A stretch of DNA of 41,853 bases from Acidithiobacillus sp. (GCA_028697715.1 JAQVDS010000023.1:1-41853), one strand, 5' to 3'; shown: positions 18,947-27,808, counted from the first letter of the stretch. Numbers and translations: made by a program. The notes: generated by a model not told the origin, from the letters alone.

Positions 18947-20107
18947 TTACTTGATGACGCCGGCCGTGGTCAGACCCTGAATGGGATAGACAATCTGCAC
19001 GATGAGACCCAGAAATTTCTGCAGGTCGGTGACTGGAGCACTCGCCACGTAGATCAGATCCTTGTTTTGAATGGGGAATTCTTGGGCCACAAAGAGGGTC
19101 GCCGGATTGCTGAAGTCAAAGCGGAATACCACCGGTACCTTGCCATCGACCAGCGGCCCCTTGGCCAAGCCCGGTACGAGTTTGGGAGATTCCAGGCGAA
19201 ACACAAAAACCGCCTTGGCATCGGCCTCGTTGCCATTGATGCCGCCGGCACGAACCAGGGCCTGCGCCAGGCTGATACCGGATGCCTCGAAGTCCACTTC
19301 CTTGCTTTGCTGGGTCGCCCCCATGATGGTGACATGCAGGGGCTGATAGAGCGCAGTCAGGACATCCCCCGAGCGCAAAGAGATGTTCTCCCTAGGATTG
19401 GCGATGATGTCTTCCAGGGGCAGGCGCAGGACCTGACCACTGCGGGAAAGCTGGATAGTGACCTTGCTGACGGGTTGTACCACCCCACCAGCAGCCGCCA
19501 GGGCCTGCAGCACACTGACCCCACCGGGTTCCATGGGCACCTGTTTGCTGTCTTTCACATTACCCACCACCGAGATGCTTTGCGCGCGATTGCGCACTAG
19601 GCTCACCACTACCTGTGGATCGTGGGCCTTGCCCTGCAGGCCGGCCCGAATTTCTGCGGCGATCTGCTGCGTGGTCTTGTCGGCGCAGGGGATCTCGCCG
19701 GCAAAGGGCATGAAAATTTGCCCGCCGGCGTTGACCATCTGCGGCGGAATGGTGGTCATGATGGAGCCCGACGGCGTCGTCGTCGAGGCGACGCTGGGCG
19801 AAAACAGCATCGCCGGGGGTGCTTCCCAGATGTGCACTTCCAAGACATCACCAGGGCCCACGGTATAGAGGCTCGGCGCCGGATTGCGGAATTGGTCGAG
19901 GAGGGCGAGGTCCGGCTGGTAGATTTCCTGGTGAAACACCCGGGCCAGGGCGTAGTTCACGTCTACCAGACGGATGCCCTGTAGAGCCTTGTTATGCTCG
20001 ACGTCATTGACAGGACCAGCGCGTGGACCAGCATAGGGTAGGTAGGCGCTGCAGCCCCCGAGCAGGGCAGGCAACAGCAGTGCGGCGGCGTAAGAGAAAG
20101 GGCGCAA
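18947..20107 (-). CDS. Outer-membrane polysaccharide export lipoprotein (OPX; Wza/BexD/CtrA-like)
   Basis: 386 residues, the length of Wza/BexD/CtrA rather than the longer KpsD. The signal peptide MRPFSYAAALLLPALLGGC ends in a lipobox with C19 as the lipidated residue. A Poly_export domain (about 70-180, beginning YTVGPGDVLEV) is followed by SLBB-type soluble ligand-binding repeats (about 185-330). The C-terminal hydrophobic segment fits the amphipathic barrel helix that crosses the outer membrane. Start appears to be TTG at 20107 with AGGA about nine bases upstream; no ATG is available. It should form the outer-membrane channel for the capsule exported by the KpsMT/KpsE-like proteins on the other arm. 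Confidence 0.9.
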   Translation of the reverse strand: MRPFSYAAALLLPALLGGCSAYLPYAGPRAGPVNDVEHNKALQGIRLVDVNYALARVFHQEIYQPDLALLDQFRNPAPSLYTVGPGDVLEVHIWEAPPAMLFSPSVASTTTPSGSIMTTIPPQMVNAGGQIFMPFAGEIPCADKTTQQIAAEIRAGLQGKAHDPQVVVSLVRNRAQSISVVGNVKDSKQVPMEPGGVSVLQALAAAGGVVQPVSKVTIQLSRSGQVLRLPLEDIIANPRENISLRSGDVLTALYQPLHVTIMGATQQSKEVDFEASGISLAQALVRAGGINGNEADAKAVFVFRLESPKLVPGLAKGPLVDGKVPVVFRFDFSNPATLFVAQEFPIQNKDLIYVASAPVTDLQKFLGLIVQIVYPIQGLTTAGVIK

Positions 20108-20142
20108 ATTATGGGATCCTGTCTGAGCTTTGGACGGTGCCG

Positions 20143-21393
20143 CTAAGGATATTCAGCCAATTTATGAGCAATGCTACCGCCCCTGCCAACGACTGACAAG
20201 TCGATGTGCCGAAGCGCCAATCGTGCCAGGAGCGCCTCGATGGCTGTGGCGGCCACCGCCGCGCCATCCTCGGCTGCCAGCGCGGGCGCGACCCTGGTCA
20301 GAGCTGGCCAGGATCGATCCATGCTCTGCGCAAGAGCTTGGGCAATGGCTTCGGGACGGCGCTGTGGCCATTGCCCAAAGCCGCGCTGCAGGGCGCGGCG
20401 AGTGTTATCGAACTGATCCCAGACCGAGGGTAGCAAGACCGAGGGCACCCCCAAGCCCACTGCCCAGCTCAATGCACCGATGCCGCCGGAGTGAACGACG
20501 GACGCGGCCCCGGCGAAGAGCTGCGAATAGGGCAGATAGGGAAGGGCAAGAAAGTCTTGCTTTTCCCCTACCAGCCCATGATGGCTGGGGCGCAGCGCAA
20601 ATAGCGCGCGCTGGCCGGCGATCTGGCAGGCGCGTTGGGTCACCGCCACAAACTCACTTGGGTCGCGACGATCTGCGCCACCGGGCGCCAGCACTACGGG
20701 CGGCGCTCCGGCCGCCAGAAATTCTTGCAGGCGCTGTAAGGCCGCCACATTCTCCAGGCTGGGTGGAAGCTGGGGGCAAAAGCCGGTTAGCAGCACTTGG
20801 GGAGGCAGGGCGTCAGCCTCCACGAGTCGTGGCGATGCCAGCAGAAGGTTCAGCCAAGGGGAATGCAGTCCCTCGAAACAAATATGCCCAGACACCTGGA
20901 CCCCCAGGCGGCGCGCGAGGTTGGTCAGGCGGCGGAACTGCCAGGCGGCCCGTGACCGTGCCAGTCTGAAGGCAACTTGCTGCATGGCAGAAGAATCCGG
21001 CAAAGAGCGCTGCAGTCGAGCCAGCACTGGCCACCAGGGGGGATCGGCGCGGGTAGCAAAGGCCAATGGCGATGCCGAGGCATAGATCCAGGGCTTCTCC
21101 AGTTTTCTGGCGAGCAGGATCGCGGCGGGTACCAAAGGGTTGGCCAGCAGTAGGTCGGCTCGGTCAACAAGATTCCGCAGCACCGTCATTCCTTCCTCGG
21201 AAGGCGGCGCAAAGGGTTCGCTGACGCCATCGAGGGCCTGGAAGGGCACGCCGGCGTCGCGCGCCAGGACAGCGTGCTGGCGGTCCCCGGCCAGCAGCAG
21301 ATGATGCCCGCGATCGCGCAGGGCCAGGAGCACCGCGAGCAGGGGTAGCACGTCGCCAAAGCCGCCCTTGGCGGCAATCAGAATCTTCGCCAT
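20143..21393 (-). CDS. GT1-family glycosyltransferase (YjiC/rhamnosyltransferase-like)
   Basis: 416 residues with a GT-B fold. The N-terminal glycine-rich start KGGFGDVLPLLAVLLAL is typical of UDP-glycosyltransferases acting on lipid or small acceptors. The C-terminal donor-binding motif runs VVHSGGIGALSWAVGLGVPS...PSVWDQFDN, corresponding to the HxGGxG...P...DQ signature of the MGT/YjiC group. Members glycosylate lipids, macrolides or sterols, so glycosylation of the PKS-derived lipid is an attractive but unproven role. It is the first gene of the minus-strand arm; the OPX gene starts 35 bases after its stop. Confidence 0.85.
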   Translation of the reverse strand: MAKILIAAKGGFGDVLPLLAVLLALRDRGHHLLLAGDRQHAVLARDAGVPFQALDGVSEPFAPPSEEGMTVLRNLVDRADLLLANPLVPAAILLARKLEKPWIYASASPLAFATRADPPWWPVLARLQRSLPDSSAMQQVAFRLARSRAAWQFRRLTNLARRLGVQVSGHICFEGLHSPWLNLLLASPRLVEADALPPQVLLTGFCPQLPPSLENVAALQRLQEFLAAGAPPVVLAPGGADRRDPSEFVAVTQRACQIAGQRALFALRPSHHGLVGEKQDFLALPYLPYSQLFAGAASVVHSGGIGALSWAVGLGVPSVLLPSVWDQFDNTRRALQRGFGQWPQRRPEAIAQALAQSMDRSWPALTRVAPALAAEDGAAVAATAIEALLARLALRHIDLSVVGRGGSIAHKLAEYP

Positions 21394-21428
21394 GATGGGG
21401 TGCTATCCCGCGGCACGGAGAAGAAACT

Positions 21429-21434
21429 GTCAAG
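21429..21434 (-). promoter_or_regulatory. Candidate -35 box for the minus-strand capsule arm
   Basis: A perfect TTGACA on the reverse strand lies 36 bases upstream of ATG 21393. The -10 is poor (GGGATA or GATAGC at 18-20 base spacing), so activator help or a different sigma factor would be needed. The 124 bases between the divergent arms (21394-21517) must hold both promoters; no forward-strand promoter is clear. Confidence 0.3.
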
Positions 21435-21517
21435 ACCTGACGGGAACCTGTAACGGTGCTAGACTTCCCCGCGCTCAACCAGATAATAGATTTTGCTTAT
21501 GATAAGGGGAACAAATC

Positions 21518-22657
21518 CTGCAAAGCACACTCTACTCCACCATCGACGAAGTACCAGAATCCATCTGGCAGCGTCTTGGCAGCGGTTATTCCACAGCCTT
21601 GGACCCGCGCTTCTGGCGGGTCTTGGAGGCGTCGCAACTGGCAGGCTTTTCCTATCGTTATCTGGTGCTGCAGGACGAACGTGGTGAGCCCCTGGCCTTT
21701 CTTGGGCTGTATTCGGTTGTCACGGATATTGCGATCTTTGCTCCGCCCTTCCTCAAGCGCATTCTCGCCCCCATTCGCCGCCGCTGGCCGGGCTTTTTGA
21801 AATGGACGATGCTGGAGTGTGGCACGCCCATCACCATCGTCAGCCCCCCCATCGCGCAGGCGGAGGACTTGCCGCGGCAGCAGCTGGTCGATCGCTTGGC
21901 AGCTGAGATGCGCCGCCTCGCCCGTGCCGAAGGCCATCTCTTGCTGGTCGTGCGAGACTTTGAGCCCGAGGCGGAGGCGTATCGAGAGGACTTCGCCCGC
22001 CATGGTTTCCACTGGATCGAGGGTCTACCCAATACCTATCTGGATCTCCCCTGGCGCCGCCCGGCGGAGTACCATCAGGCCATGCGCAGCTACTATCGCA
22101 GCAAGCTGAAAAAACACCGTCGCGCCAATGAGGCCCTGGGGGTGCGCCATGAACTGCGGAAGGATTTTGCCGATCTGGCAGAAGTCCTCAGCGCGCAATG
22201 GCAGATCGTTCATGATGCCGCCAAGGAGTTTCAACGCGAGATCCTCACCCCCCAGTTCTACCGGAGCTTTGCGGAGGGAATGGGCGACGATTCCCTGGTC
22301 CTGCTCTTTTATTGCGGTGACGAACTGGTGGCGCATGCCCTGCTGCTGCGCGACGGAACCTTGCTGCGCTGGCTGTACGTGGGGCGAAATGCTGCACAAA
22401 ACGATGGCCTCTACCTGCATGTGGCCGCCACCGTGGTCGATACCGCCATCGAGCTGGGTGCCGAGCGACTGGAACTGGGGTTGACCACCTACGACGTCAA
22501 ACTCGACCTCGGCGCCACTGCCTTTCCCATCGCCATGGCCCTGCGCTCGCGCTGGGCTTGGATGAATCCCTTCGTGGGCTGGGGCTACCGAATGCTCAAC
22601 CAGGTGCCACGGCCCGCTGCCCGGCAGGTTTTCAAAGAGGAGGAGGGCAAACGATGA
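21518..22657 (+). CDS. FemAB/GNAT-like acyltransferase-fold protein with a non-canonical start
   Basis: About 379 residues if translation starts at CTG 21518. Coding character (LYSTIDEVPESIWQRL) is clear upstream of the first usual start, TTG 21599, and extends back to a TAA at 21503. Within that stretch only CTG 21518 or ATC 21515 lie behind the SD AAGGGG. The central and C-terminal parts match the Acetyltransf_6/FemAB-like pattern (YYRSKLKKHRR, VAHALLLRDG, then GLTTYDVKLDLGA). Such enzymes transfer acyl or aminoacyl groups; in this locus N- or O-acylation of a lipid or sugar is plausible. The stop overlaps the next ATG by ATGA. Confidence 0.75.
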   Translation: MQSTLYSTIDEVPESIWQRLGSGYSTALDPRFWRVLEASQLAGFSYRYLVLQDERGEPLAFLGLYSVVTDIAIFAPPFLKRILAPIRRRWPGFLKWTMLECGTPITIVSPPIAQAEDLPRQQLVDRLAAEMRRLARAEGHLLLVVRDFEPEAEAYREDFARHGFHWIEGLPNTYLDLPWRRPAEYHQAMRSYYRSKLKKHRRANEALGVRHELRKDFADLAEVLSAQWQIVHDAAKEFQREILTPQFYRSFAEGMGDDSLVLLFYCGDELVAHALLLRDGTLLRWLYVGRNAAQNDGLYLHVAATVVDTAIELGAERLELGLTTYDVKLDLGATAFPIAMALRSRWAWMNPFVGWGYRMLNQVPRPAARQVFKEEEGKR

Positions 22658-23643
22658 AGCCCGTTCTGGTTACCGGCGCCACGGGCTTCATTGGCGGACA
22701 TCTGGCCCAACGCCTGCTAGGGGAGGGAATCCCGGTACGTCTGCTGGTCCGCGATCCGCAGCGCCTTTCGGCAGAACTTCAACAGGGCGCGCAGATCTAC
22801 GTGGGGGATCTCACCCAGCCAGACAGCCTGCCCGCTGCCGTGCGTGGGGTGGGATTGGTCTTTCACTGCGCCGCCAACGTCCACACCTGGGATCGGCGGG
22901 AATCCTATTGGCAGGTCAACGTGCACGGCCTTGGCCATCTGCTCGATGCCATTGCCCAAACCACGGAACTGCCCGAGCGCTTCGTGCACTTCTCCAGTGT
23001 CGATGTCTACGGCTTCCCAAAGGAGCCAGCAGTGGAAAGCAGCGTCCTGCAGTCCACGGGTTTTGGCTATGGCGACAGCAAACAGGCAGCCGAGGCGCTG
23101 CTGTGCCGGCGGGCCACAGAAATGAACCTGCCCTGGACCATCCTGCGTCCAACGAATGTCATGGGGCCCGGCAGTCCGTTCATCGAGCGCATCGGCAAAG
23201 AAATTCGCAACGGCCTGATGCTCAAGGTCGACGGTGGACAGGTGGATTGTGGCTATCTGGATGTGCAGAACCTCATCGATGTCGCCCTCTGGGCCGCCCG
23301 CAACCCCGCTACGCAAGGGGAGACCTACAATGTGCGGGACCCGATCTCAGTCTCCTGGCGGCAATTTCTGCAGGACCTGCGCCAGAGCCTGCGGGGACAC
23401 GGATTACTGCTGAATCTGCCCCACGCGCTGGCCATGCCCGCCGCCCAGGTCATGGCCGCCCCGTACGGCTGGCTGCACCTACGCGCTGAGCCCTTGCTGC
23501 ACCCCCTGCTGGTGCAGATCTTTGGCCGGACCTGCGGCCATTCCATCGAAAAACTGCAAGCTGCCGGCGCCCCTCTGGGACGAATCCCTTATGTCCAGAG
23601 CCTGCGAATGGCGCTGGGGCTGGAGACGCCCCCGGCCACATGA
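22654..23643 (+). CDS. Extended SDR, NAD-dependent epimerase/3-beta-HSD-like
   Basis: 329 residues starting at ATG 22654, which overlaps the previous stop. The Rossmann motif GATGFIG is at residues 8-14, D-L-T follows in the usual position, HCAANVH marks the cofactor pocket, and the catalytic Tyr-Lys pair is Y139/K143 (YGDSK). The sequence is nearer to the 3-beta-hydroxysteroid dehydrogenase/isomerase-like extended SDRs than to sugar epimerases such as GalE. Reduction of a keto-lipid from the PKS-oxoamine synthase pair would parallel the RkpH reductase of rhizobia, but a sugar-nucleotide role cannot be excluded. The kpsS-like gene starts in an ATGA overlap with its stop. Confidence 0.82.
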   Translation: MKPVLVTGATGFIGGHLAQRLLGEGIPVRLLVRDPQRLSAELQQGAQIYVGDLTQPDSLPAAVRGVGLVFHCAANVHTWDRRESYWQVNVHGLGHLLDAIAQTTELPERFVHFSSVDVYGFPKEPAVESSVLQSTGFGYGDSKQAAEALLCRRATEMNLPWTILRPTNVMGPGSPFIERIGKEIRNGLMLKVDGGQVDCGYLDVQNLIDVALWAARNPATQGETYNVRDPISVSWRQFLQDLRQSLRGHGLLLNLPHALAMPAAQVMAAPYGWLHLRAEPLLHPLLVQIFGRTCGHSIEKLQAAGAPLGRIPYVQSLRMALGLETPPAT

Positions 23644-24899
23644 CGCCGCATATCGTCTTTTTGCAGGGAATGCCTTCGCCCTTCTTTCGGCGCGTAGGGC
23701 ACTGTCTCGCCCAGCGGGGCTGGCGGGTGACCCGCATCAATCTCTGCCCGGGCGACTGGCTCTTCTGGCACGACCAGTACAGCCTCTCCTATCGGGGCAG
23801 TTACGCCGGCTGGTCGGACTATATCCGTGCGTTCTTCCAGCGCGAGCAAGTCAGCGACCTGATGCTTCTGGGCGAACAACGCTACTACCACCGCGAGGCG
23901 GTGGCGATTGCCCAGGAACTTGGCATTCGCGTTACGGTTACCGACTTTGGCTATCTGCGCCCGGACTGGATCACCCTGGAGCGGGATGGTATGAGCGGCG
24001 CCTCTCATTTTCCCAAGGATCCGCAGGAGATCCACGCCCTGGCGCGGCAGGCAGTGGTCCTCGATTGGGGCGCGCGCTTTACCGACAACGCCCTGCAGAT
24101 GGCCGTGGGCGACCTCAGCTACAATTTCAGCAACCTGCTGACCTGGGCACTGGGCTTTCCCCGCTATCGGCGCAGTGATCGCCGTCCCCCGGCCATCCCC
24201 TATACCATCGCCAGTGGCTGGCGCTTGCTCGGCAACCGGCTGCGACAGCAGCGCGTTACCCGCCTGGCAGAAGAGATCAGTGGCGGATCCCAGCCCTACT
24301 ATCTCTTTCCGATCCAGCTCAATTTCGATTTTCAGATCATTGCCTACTCACCCTTTCCGCAGATGGAGGACGCCTTGGAGCGGGTCTTTGCCTCCTTTGC
24401 CCGCCATGCCCCGCCGGAGTCTCTGTTGGTGGTCAAGGAACACCCCTGGGACCCGGCCTTGCCCAACTGGGAGCGCTACGTGCGCCGCCGTGCCCGGGAA
24501 CTGGGCCTTGCGGATCGTATCCGCTATCTGCGCGGCGGGCAGCTCAATCAGCTCATTCAGAAGGCCCGCGGGGTGGTGCTGGTCAACAGCAGTACCGCTC
24601 TGCGGGTGTTGCAATTGCATCGCCCGCTGCAGGTGCTGGGCAGTGCCGTCTTCGACATACCTGGCCTCAGCCATCAGGGTGGCTTGGACCGGTTCTGGAC
24701 CGAAGGCCGGGAGCCCGATCCGCAGCTACGGGAAGATTTTTTTACCGCCCTGGCTGCCACGGTGCAGGTGCGTGGGGTATTCTTCCAGGAGCCGGGCCTC
24801 AGCGAGGCGGTTATCGAAACCTGCCAGCGCCTGGCAACCCATAGCGTTGGCCAGCTCAGTGTGCGGGAGGAGGATCAGGAAGATGCCCAAGATGCGTGA
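23640..24899 (+). CDS. kpsS: KpsS-like capsule polysaccharide synthesis protein (Kdo transferase family)
   Basis: 419 residues. The opening QGMPSPFFRRVGHCLAQRG and RINLCPGDWLFW, then SDLMLLGEQRYYHREA and FGYLRPDWITLE, match the KpsS/LipB branch of the Capsule_synth family. In E. coli KpsS adds the first beta-Kdo to lyso-phosphatidylglycerol in the cytoplasm, starting the poly-Kdo linker of group 2 capsules. A KpsC-like protein is two genes downstream. The lipid acceptor here may be different, given the PKS and oxoamine synthase. Overlaps: four bases with the SDR gene, 17 with the next glycosyltransferase. Confidence 0.9.
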   Translation: MTPHIVFLQGMPSPFFRRVGHCLAQRGWRVTRINLCPGDWLFWHDQYSLSYRGSYAGWSDYIRAFFQREQVSDLMLLGEQRYYHREAVAIAQELGIRVTVTDFGYLRPDWITLERDGMSGASHFPKDPQEIHALARQAVVLDWGARFTDNALQMAVGDLSYNFSNLLTWALGFPRYRRSDRRPPAIPYTIASGWRLLGNRLRQQRVTRLAEEISGGSQPYYLFPIQLNFDFQIIAYSPFPQMEDALERVFASFARHAPPESLLVVKEHPWDPALPNWERYVRRRARELGLADRIRYLRGGQLNQLIQKARGVVLVNSSTALRVLQLHRPLQVLGSAVFDIPGLSHQGGLDRFWTEGREPDPQLREDFFTALAATVQVRGVFFQEPGLSEAVIETCQRLATHSVGQLSVREEDQEDAQDA

Positions 24900-26046
24900 C
24901 CGGGATCTGCTTATCGACCTGACCCGTCTTTGTAGCCGCCATCTGGAGGGACTGCAGCCCACCGGCGTGGATCGGGTGACGCTGGCCTATCTGCGCCACT
25001 ACCGCGCCCGCGCCCAGGCCCTGGTGCGCCACGGCGGACGCTTATTGCGCCTATCCCATCGGGCCTCCGACCGACTTTTTGCCGCCCTGCTGGGCGAGTC
25101 CGCCAACCCCCGCCGCGACATCCAGTTGAGTGTGGCGGCTACCCATCTGGCCAACTTGCGGCCCAAGGCCGGCAGTGTGCTCTTTCATCTCAGTCACAGC
25201 GGCCTGGAAGACCCCATCTACGCCCGCTGGCTGGGCGAGCTGGACCTGCATCCGGTCTATTTCGTTCATGACCTCATCCCCATGACCCATCCCGAATATG
25301 CCCGCCCCGGTGAAGACCAGCGCCATCGCCGGCGCCTGGGTACCATGGCCAGCACCGGGCGCGGTCTGATTTTCAACTCTACCGCCACCTGGCAAAGCTG
25401 TTGGGAACACCGTCGTCAGCAAGGGGTTACTCCCCAGATGCCCGAGCTCATCGCCCCCCTGGGCGCCGAACCCTTGCCCCGGCCCTGTCGGGAGCGGCCC
25501 TTCGCCGATCCCTATTTTCTGGTGCTGGGCACCATCGAAGCACGGAAAAACCATCTGCTTCTGTTGCAGCTCTGGCGACACTGGCTGAGTCTGGGCGAGG
25601 TCGTCCCCAAGCTGGTACTCCTGGGGCGGCGGGGTTGGGAGTGCGAGCAGGTCATCGACCTGCTGGAGCGTTGCCCCGCTTTGGCCGGGCAGGTAGTGGA
25701 GCTGCATGGCTGCGCCGATCAGGAACTCAGCAACTGGCTGGCGCACGCCCGCGCCTTGCTCTTTCCGTCCTTTGCCGAAGGATTCGGCCTGCCGGTGGTG
25801 GAGGCGCTGAGTGTGGGTACGCCGGTCATCGCCACTGACCTGCCGGCCTTCCGCGAAGCCGCTGGCAGTATCCCCGAGTATCTCGACCCCCTGGATGGAC
25901 CAGCCTGGCTCAGCGCCTTGCGCGACTATCGCGACGGCGGACCCCGCTACCACGCCCAGCGTGCCCGCCTGCGCCAATTTCGCGCCTGGCGTTGGGAGGA
26001 TCACTTCGCCCTGGTCGATCCCTTCCTGGCACGACTGCGTGACTGA
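24883..26046 (+). CDS. GT4-family glycosyltransferase
   Basis: 387 residues from ATG 24883, which has SD GGAGGAGGA at eight bases; the frame is open far upstream only because of high GC. N-terminal stretch DLTRL...GVDRVTLAYL and VYFVHDLIPMTHPEY are typical of mannosyl/rhamnosyl GT4 enzymes. The C-terminal Rossmann half has LGTIEARKNHLLLLQLW, then the E-X7-E-like segment FPSFAEGFGLPVVEALSVGTPVIA. Donor and acceptor are not predictable. Placed between kpsS- and kpsC-like genes, it probably acts on the linker or first repeat. Confidence 0.88.
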   Translation: MPKMRDRDLLIDLTRLCSRHLEGLQPTGVDRVTLAYLRHYRARAQALVRHGGRLLRLSHRASDRLFAALLGESANPRRDIQLSVAATHLANLRPKAGSVLFHLSHSGLEDPIYARWLGELDLHPVYFVHDLIPMTHPEYARPGEDQRHRRRLGTMASTGRGLIFNSTATWQSCWEHRRQQGVTPQMPELIAPLGAEPLPRPCRERPFADPYFLVLGTIEARKNHLLLLQLWRHWLSLGEVVPKLVLLGRRGWECEQVIDLLERCPALAGQVVELHGCADQELSNWLAHARALLFPSFAEGFGLPVVEALSVGTPVIATDLPAFREAAGSIPEYLDPLDGPAWLSALRDYRDGGPRYHAQRARLRQFRAWRWEDHFALVDPFLARLRD

Positions 26047-27103
26047 GCAAAAATTGGCGCCAGCGCCCATCCCCAAGCGCCTGCAGGCCCTGCCCGATGA
26101 TCTCCTGGTCTGGCGTTTTCCGCGCTGGAAATGGCGCTTTCTGCGGCGCTGCTTTCCCGGGAAACGCCTGCACTTCGTTGAGCAGGAAACCTCCCTTCCC
26201 GGTCCCGCGGCATTACTCCTCTGGGGCAGCAGTCCCGTCCCCGATCTGCGTGTCCCCCTCCCGGTATTGCGCATGGAAGACGGCTTTTTGCGCTCGGTGG
26301 GCCTGGGGGCGGAACTCACCCGCCCGCTGTCCTGGGTGCTTGACAGCCGCGGCATGTACTACGACGCGCGCAGTCCTTCGGATCTGGAGTGGCTCCTGAC
26401 GCAGCACGACTTCTCGCTACAAGACCGCGAGCAGGCGGCCCAGCTGCGCGAGCAGATTCTTCGCCACGGCATCAGCAAATACAACGTAGGGGGGCAGAAT
26501 TGGCAGCGCCCCTCCCAGGCGCAGCGGGTGATTCTGGTGCCTGGCCAGGTAGAGAGCGATGCCGCCCTGGCCCACGGTAGCCCCTGCCTGCGCAGCAATC
26601 TGGAGCTGCTGCGCCGGGTACGCGAAGCCAACCCGCAAGCCCTGTTGCTCTACAAGCCCCACCCCGACGTAGTGGCGCGGTTGCGGGCGCAGGGCAAGGG
26701 TGAGGCGCGGGCGCGCGAACATTGTGACGTCTGGCTCGATGATGTCCCCATGGAGCGACTTCTGGAGCAGGTGGATGAGGTCCACACCCTCACCTCGCTG
26801 ACCGGCTTCGAGGCCCTGCTGCGGGGCAAGACCGTGCATTGCTACGGGCAACCGTTCTACTCCGGCTGGGGGCTCACCGTCGATCACTGCCCTTTGCCAC
26901 GCCGCACCCGACGCCTAGGTCTCGACGAGCTGGTCGCCGCCGCGCTGATTCACTATCCCTTGTATTTTGGCCCCCAGGGCCTCATCCCTGCGGAAGATGC
27001 GGTTGCCCTGCTGACCGACTGGAAAGAGCGCAGTCAGGGGCGCAAACCGTGGTGGCAGGAGCCCTACCGCGCCATCCTGCGGCGGGTTATTGGGGTGCGT
27101 TAG
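26039..27103 (+). CDS. kpsC: KpsC-like capsule protein, single Kdo-transferase module
   Basis: 354 residues from GTG 26039, overlapping the previous stop by eight bases; SD is weak, so coupling is likely. Conserved Capsule_synth motifs: LRMEDGFLRSVGLG, SWVLDSRGMYYDA, PGQVESDA, YKPHPDV, TSLTGFEALLRGK and GQPFYSGWGLT. E. coli KpsC is about 675 residues with two modules that alternate linkages; this one has a single module, like some RkpJ/LipA-type relatives. It may therefore add only one Kdo linkage type, or work with the KpsS-like protein. It ends the first part of the plus arm, just before a toxin-antitoxin pair on the other strand. Confidence 0.9.
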   Translation: MTEQKLAPAPIPKRLQALPDDLLVWRFPRWKWRFLRRCFPGKRLHFVEQETSLPGPAALLLWGSSPVPDLRVPLPVLRMEDGFLRSVGLGAELTRPLSWVLDSRGMYYDARSPSDLEWLLTQHDFSLQDREQAAQLREQILRHGISKYNVGGQNWQRPSQAQRVILVPGQVESDAALAHGSPCLRSNLELLRRVREANPQALLLYKPHPDVVARLRAQGKGEARAREHCDVWLDDVPMERLLEQVDEVHTLTSLTGFEALLRGKTVHCYGQPFYSGWGLTVDHCPLPRRTRRLGLDELVAAALIHYPLYFGPQGLIPAEDAVALLTDWKERSQGRKPWWQEPYRAILRRVIGVR

Positions 27104-27124
27104 CGAGCATTACTCCGAGCAGGG

Positions 27125-27808
27125 CTACGCACTTGGCACGCGCAAGACTTTGGCGGCCAACGCGACAGGAGGAAGATCGCGCACAGCGCTTACGGCATTG
27201 ATCAGTGTCTTCTTCTCATCCGCGCCCAAGCTTTGCAAATCGCCGTCCTGAAAATAGACCAGTGCCTTCAAGCTCTCACTCGGTTGAAAGTTTGGCCCGT
27301 ACAGTTGTCGCGCAGACGCGAGTCCGCGGGAGAGGCTTACACCGGCGTGGATCATTGCGGCTATATCCCGATAGTCCTTAGCCTCCGCCCGCTGGAGAAC
27401 GACTTTGAGCTTGGTCGCCATCAAGTCGTCAAAGGACGCTATCTGCAAAACTCCGTCGTCGGTACACTGGGGTTCCCCCACTCGCCCAAAGGTCAGAGCG
27501 CCAAAAAATGAGATTTTGACACTGTTTCCCTCGGCGTCGGCAGAGGTCAGTACAACCCAGGTGTTGTCTTGATCCTGTAGCGTGGTGGACTGCTTCATAA
27601 ACGGAAAAGCCATTGCAATCCGTTCACGATCAAGGTGCCTGTCGGAGAAGAAGTCAAAATCGACGGATTCCCGGTGCCCCAATCGCAGGGCAATTGCGGT
27701 GCCGCCATACAGAGTAAACCCGAGGTTTGGTGCATTTTTGAGCTCCGGCCACAAGCGTCTCTGTGCCCGCGGCAAAATGTCCAGGCAAGGTTTGAATTTG
27801 CTGGTCAT
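27125..27808 (-). CDS. AbiEii/AbiGii-family nucleotidyltransferase toxin
   Basis: 227 residues from ATG 27808. The nucleotidyltransferase core LYGGTAIALRLGHRESVDFDFFS supplies the GG dipeptide (about 35-36) and acidic pair D50/D52, followed by DLMATKLKVVLQRAEAKDYRDIAAM, the other hallmark of the DUF1814/MenT group. Such toxins add nucleotides to tRNA or otherwise block growth, and serve in phage defence. The start overlaps the stop of the upstream partner in an ATGA. The pair interrupts the capsule locus on the opposite strand. Confidence 0.88.
   Translation of the reverse strand: MTSKFKPCLDILPRAQRRLWPELKNAPNLGFTLYGGTAIALRLGHRESVDFDFFSDRHLDRERIAMAFPFMKQSTTLQDQDNTWVVLTSADAEGNSVKISFFGALTFGRVGEPQCTDDGVLQIASFDDLMATKLKVVLQRAEAKDYRDIAAMIHAGVSLSRGLASARQLYGPNFQPSESLKALVYFQDGDLQSLGADEKKTLINAVSAVRDLPPVALAAKVLRVPSA

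Noticed and set aside
24175..24882. Possible longer N-terminus of the GT4 gene (frame open from 24175)
   Set aside because: The upstream part is an out-of-frame reading of the kpsS-like gene, low in normal residue patterns; a strong SD marks the start at 24883.
25051..26355. Reverse frame of 434 codons in the GT4/kpsC region
   Set aside because: Shadow of high-GC codon bias opposite two well-supported glycosyltransferase genes; no recognisable motifs.
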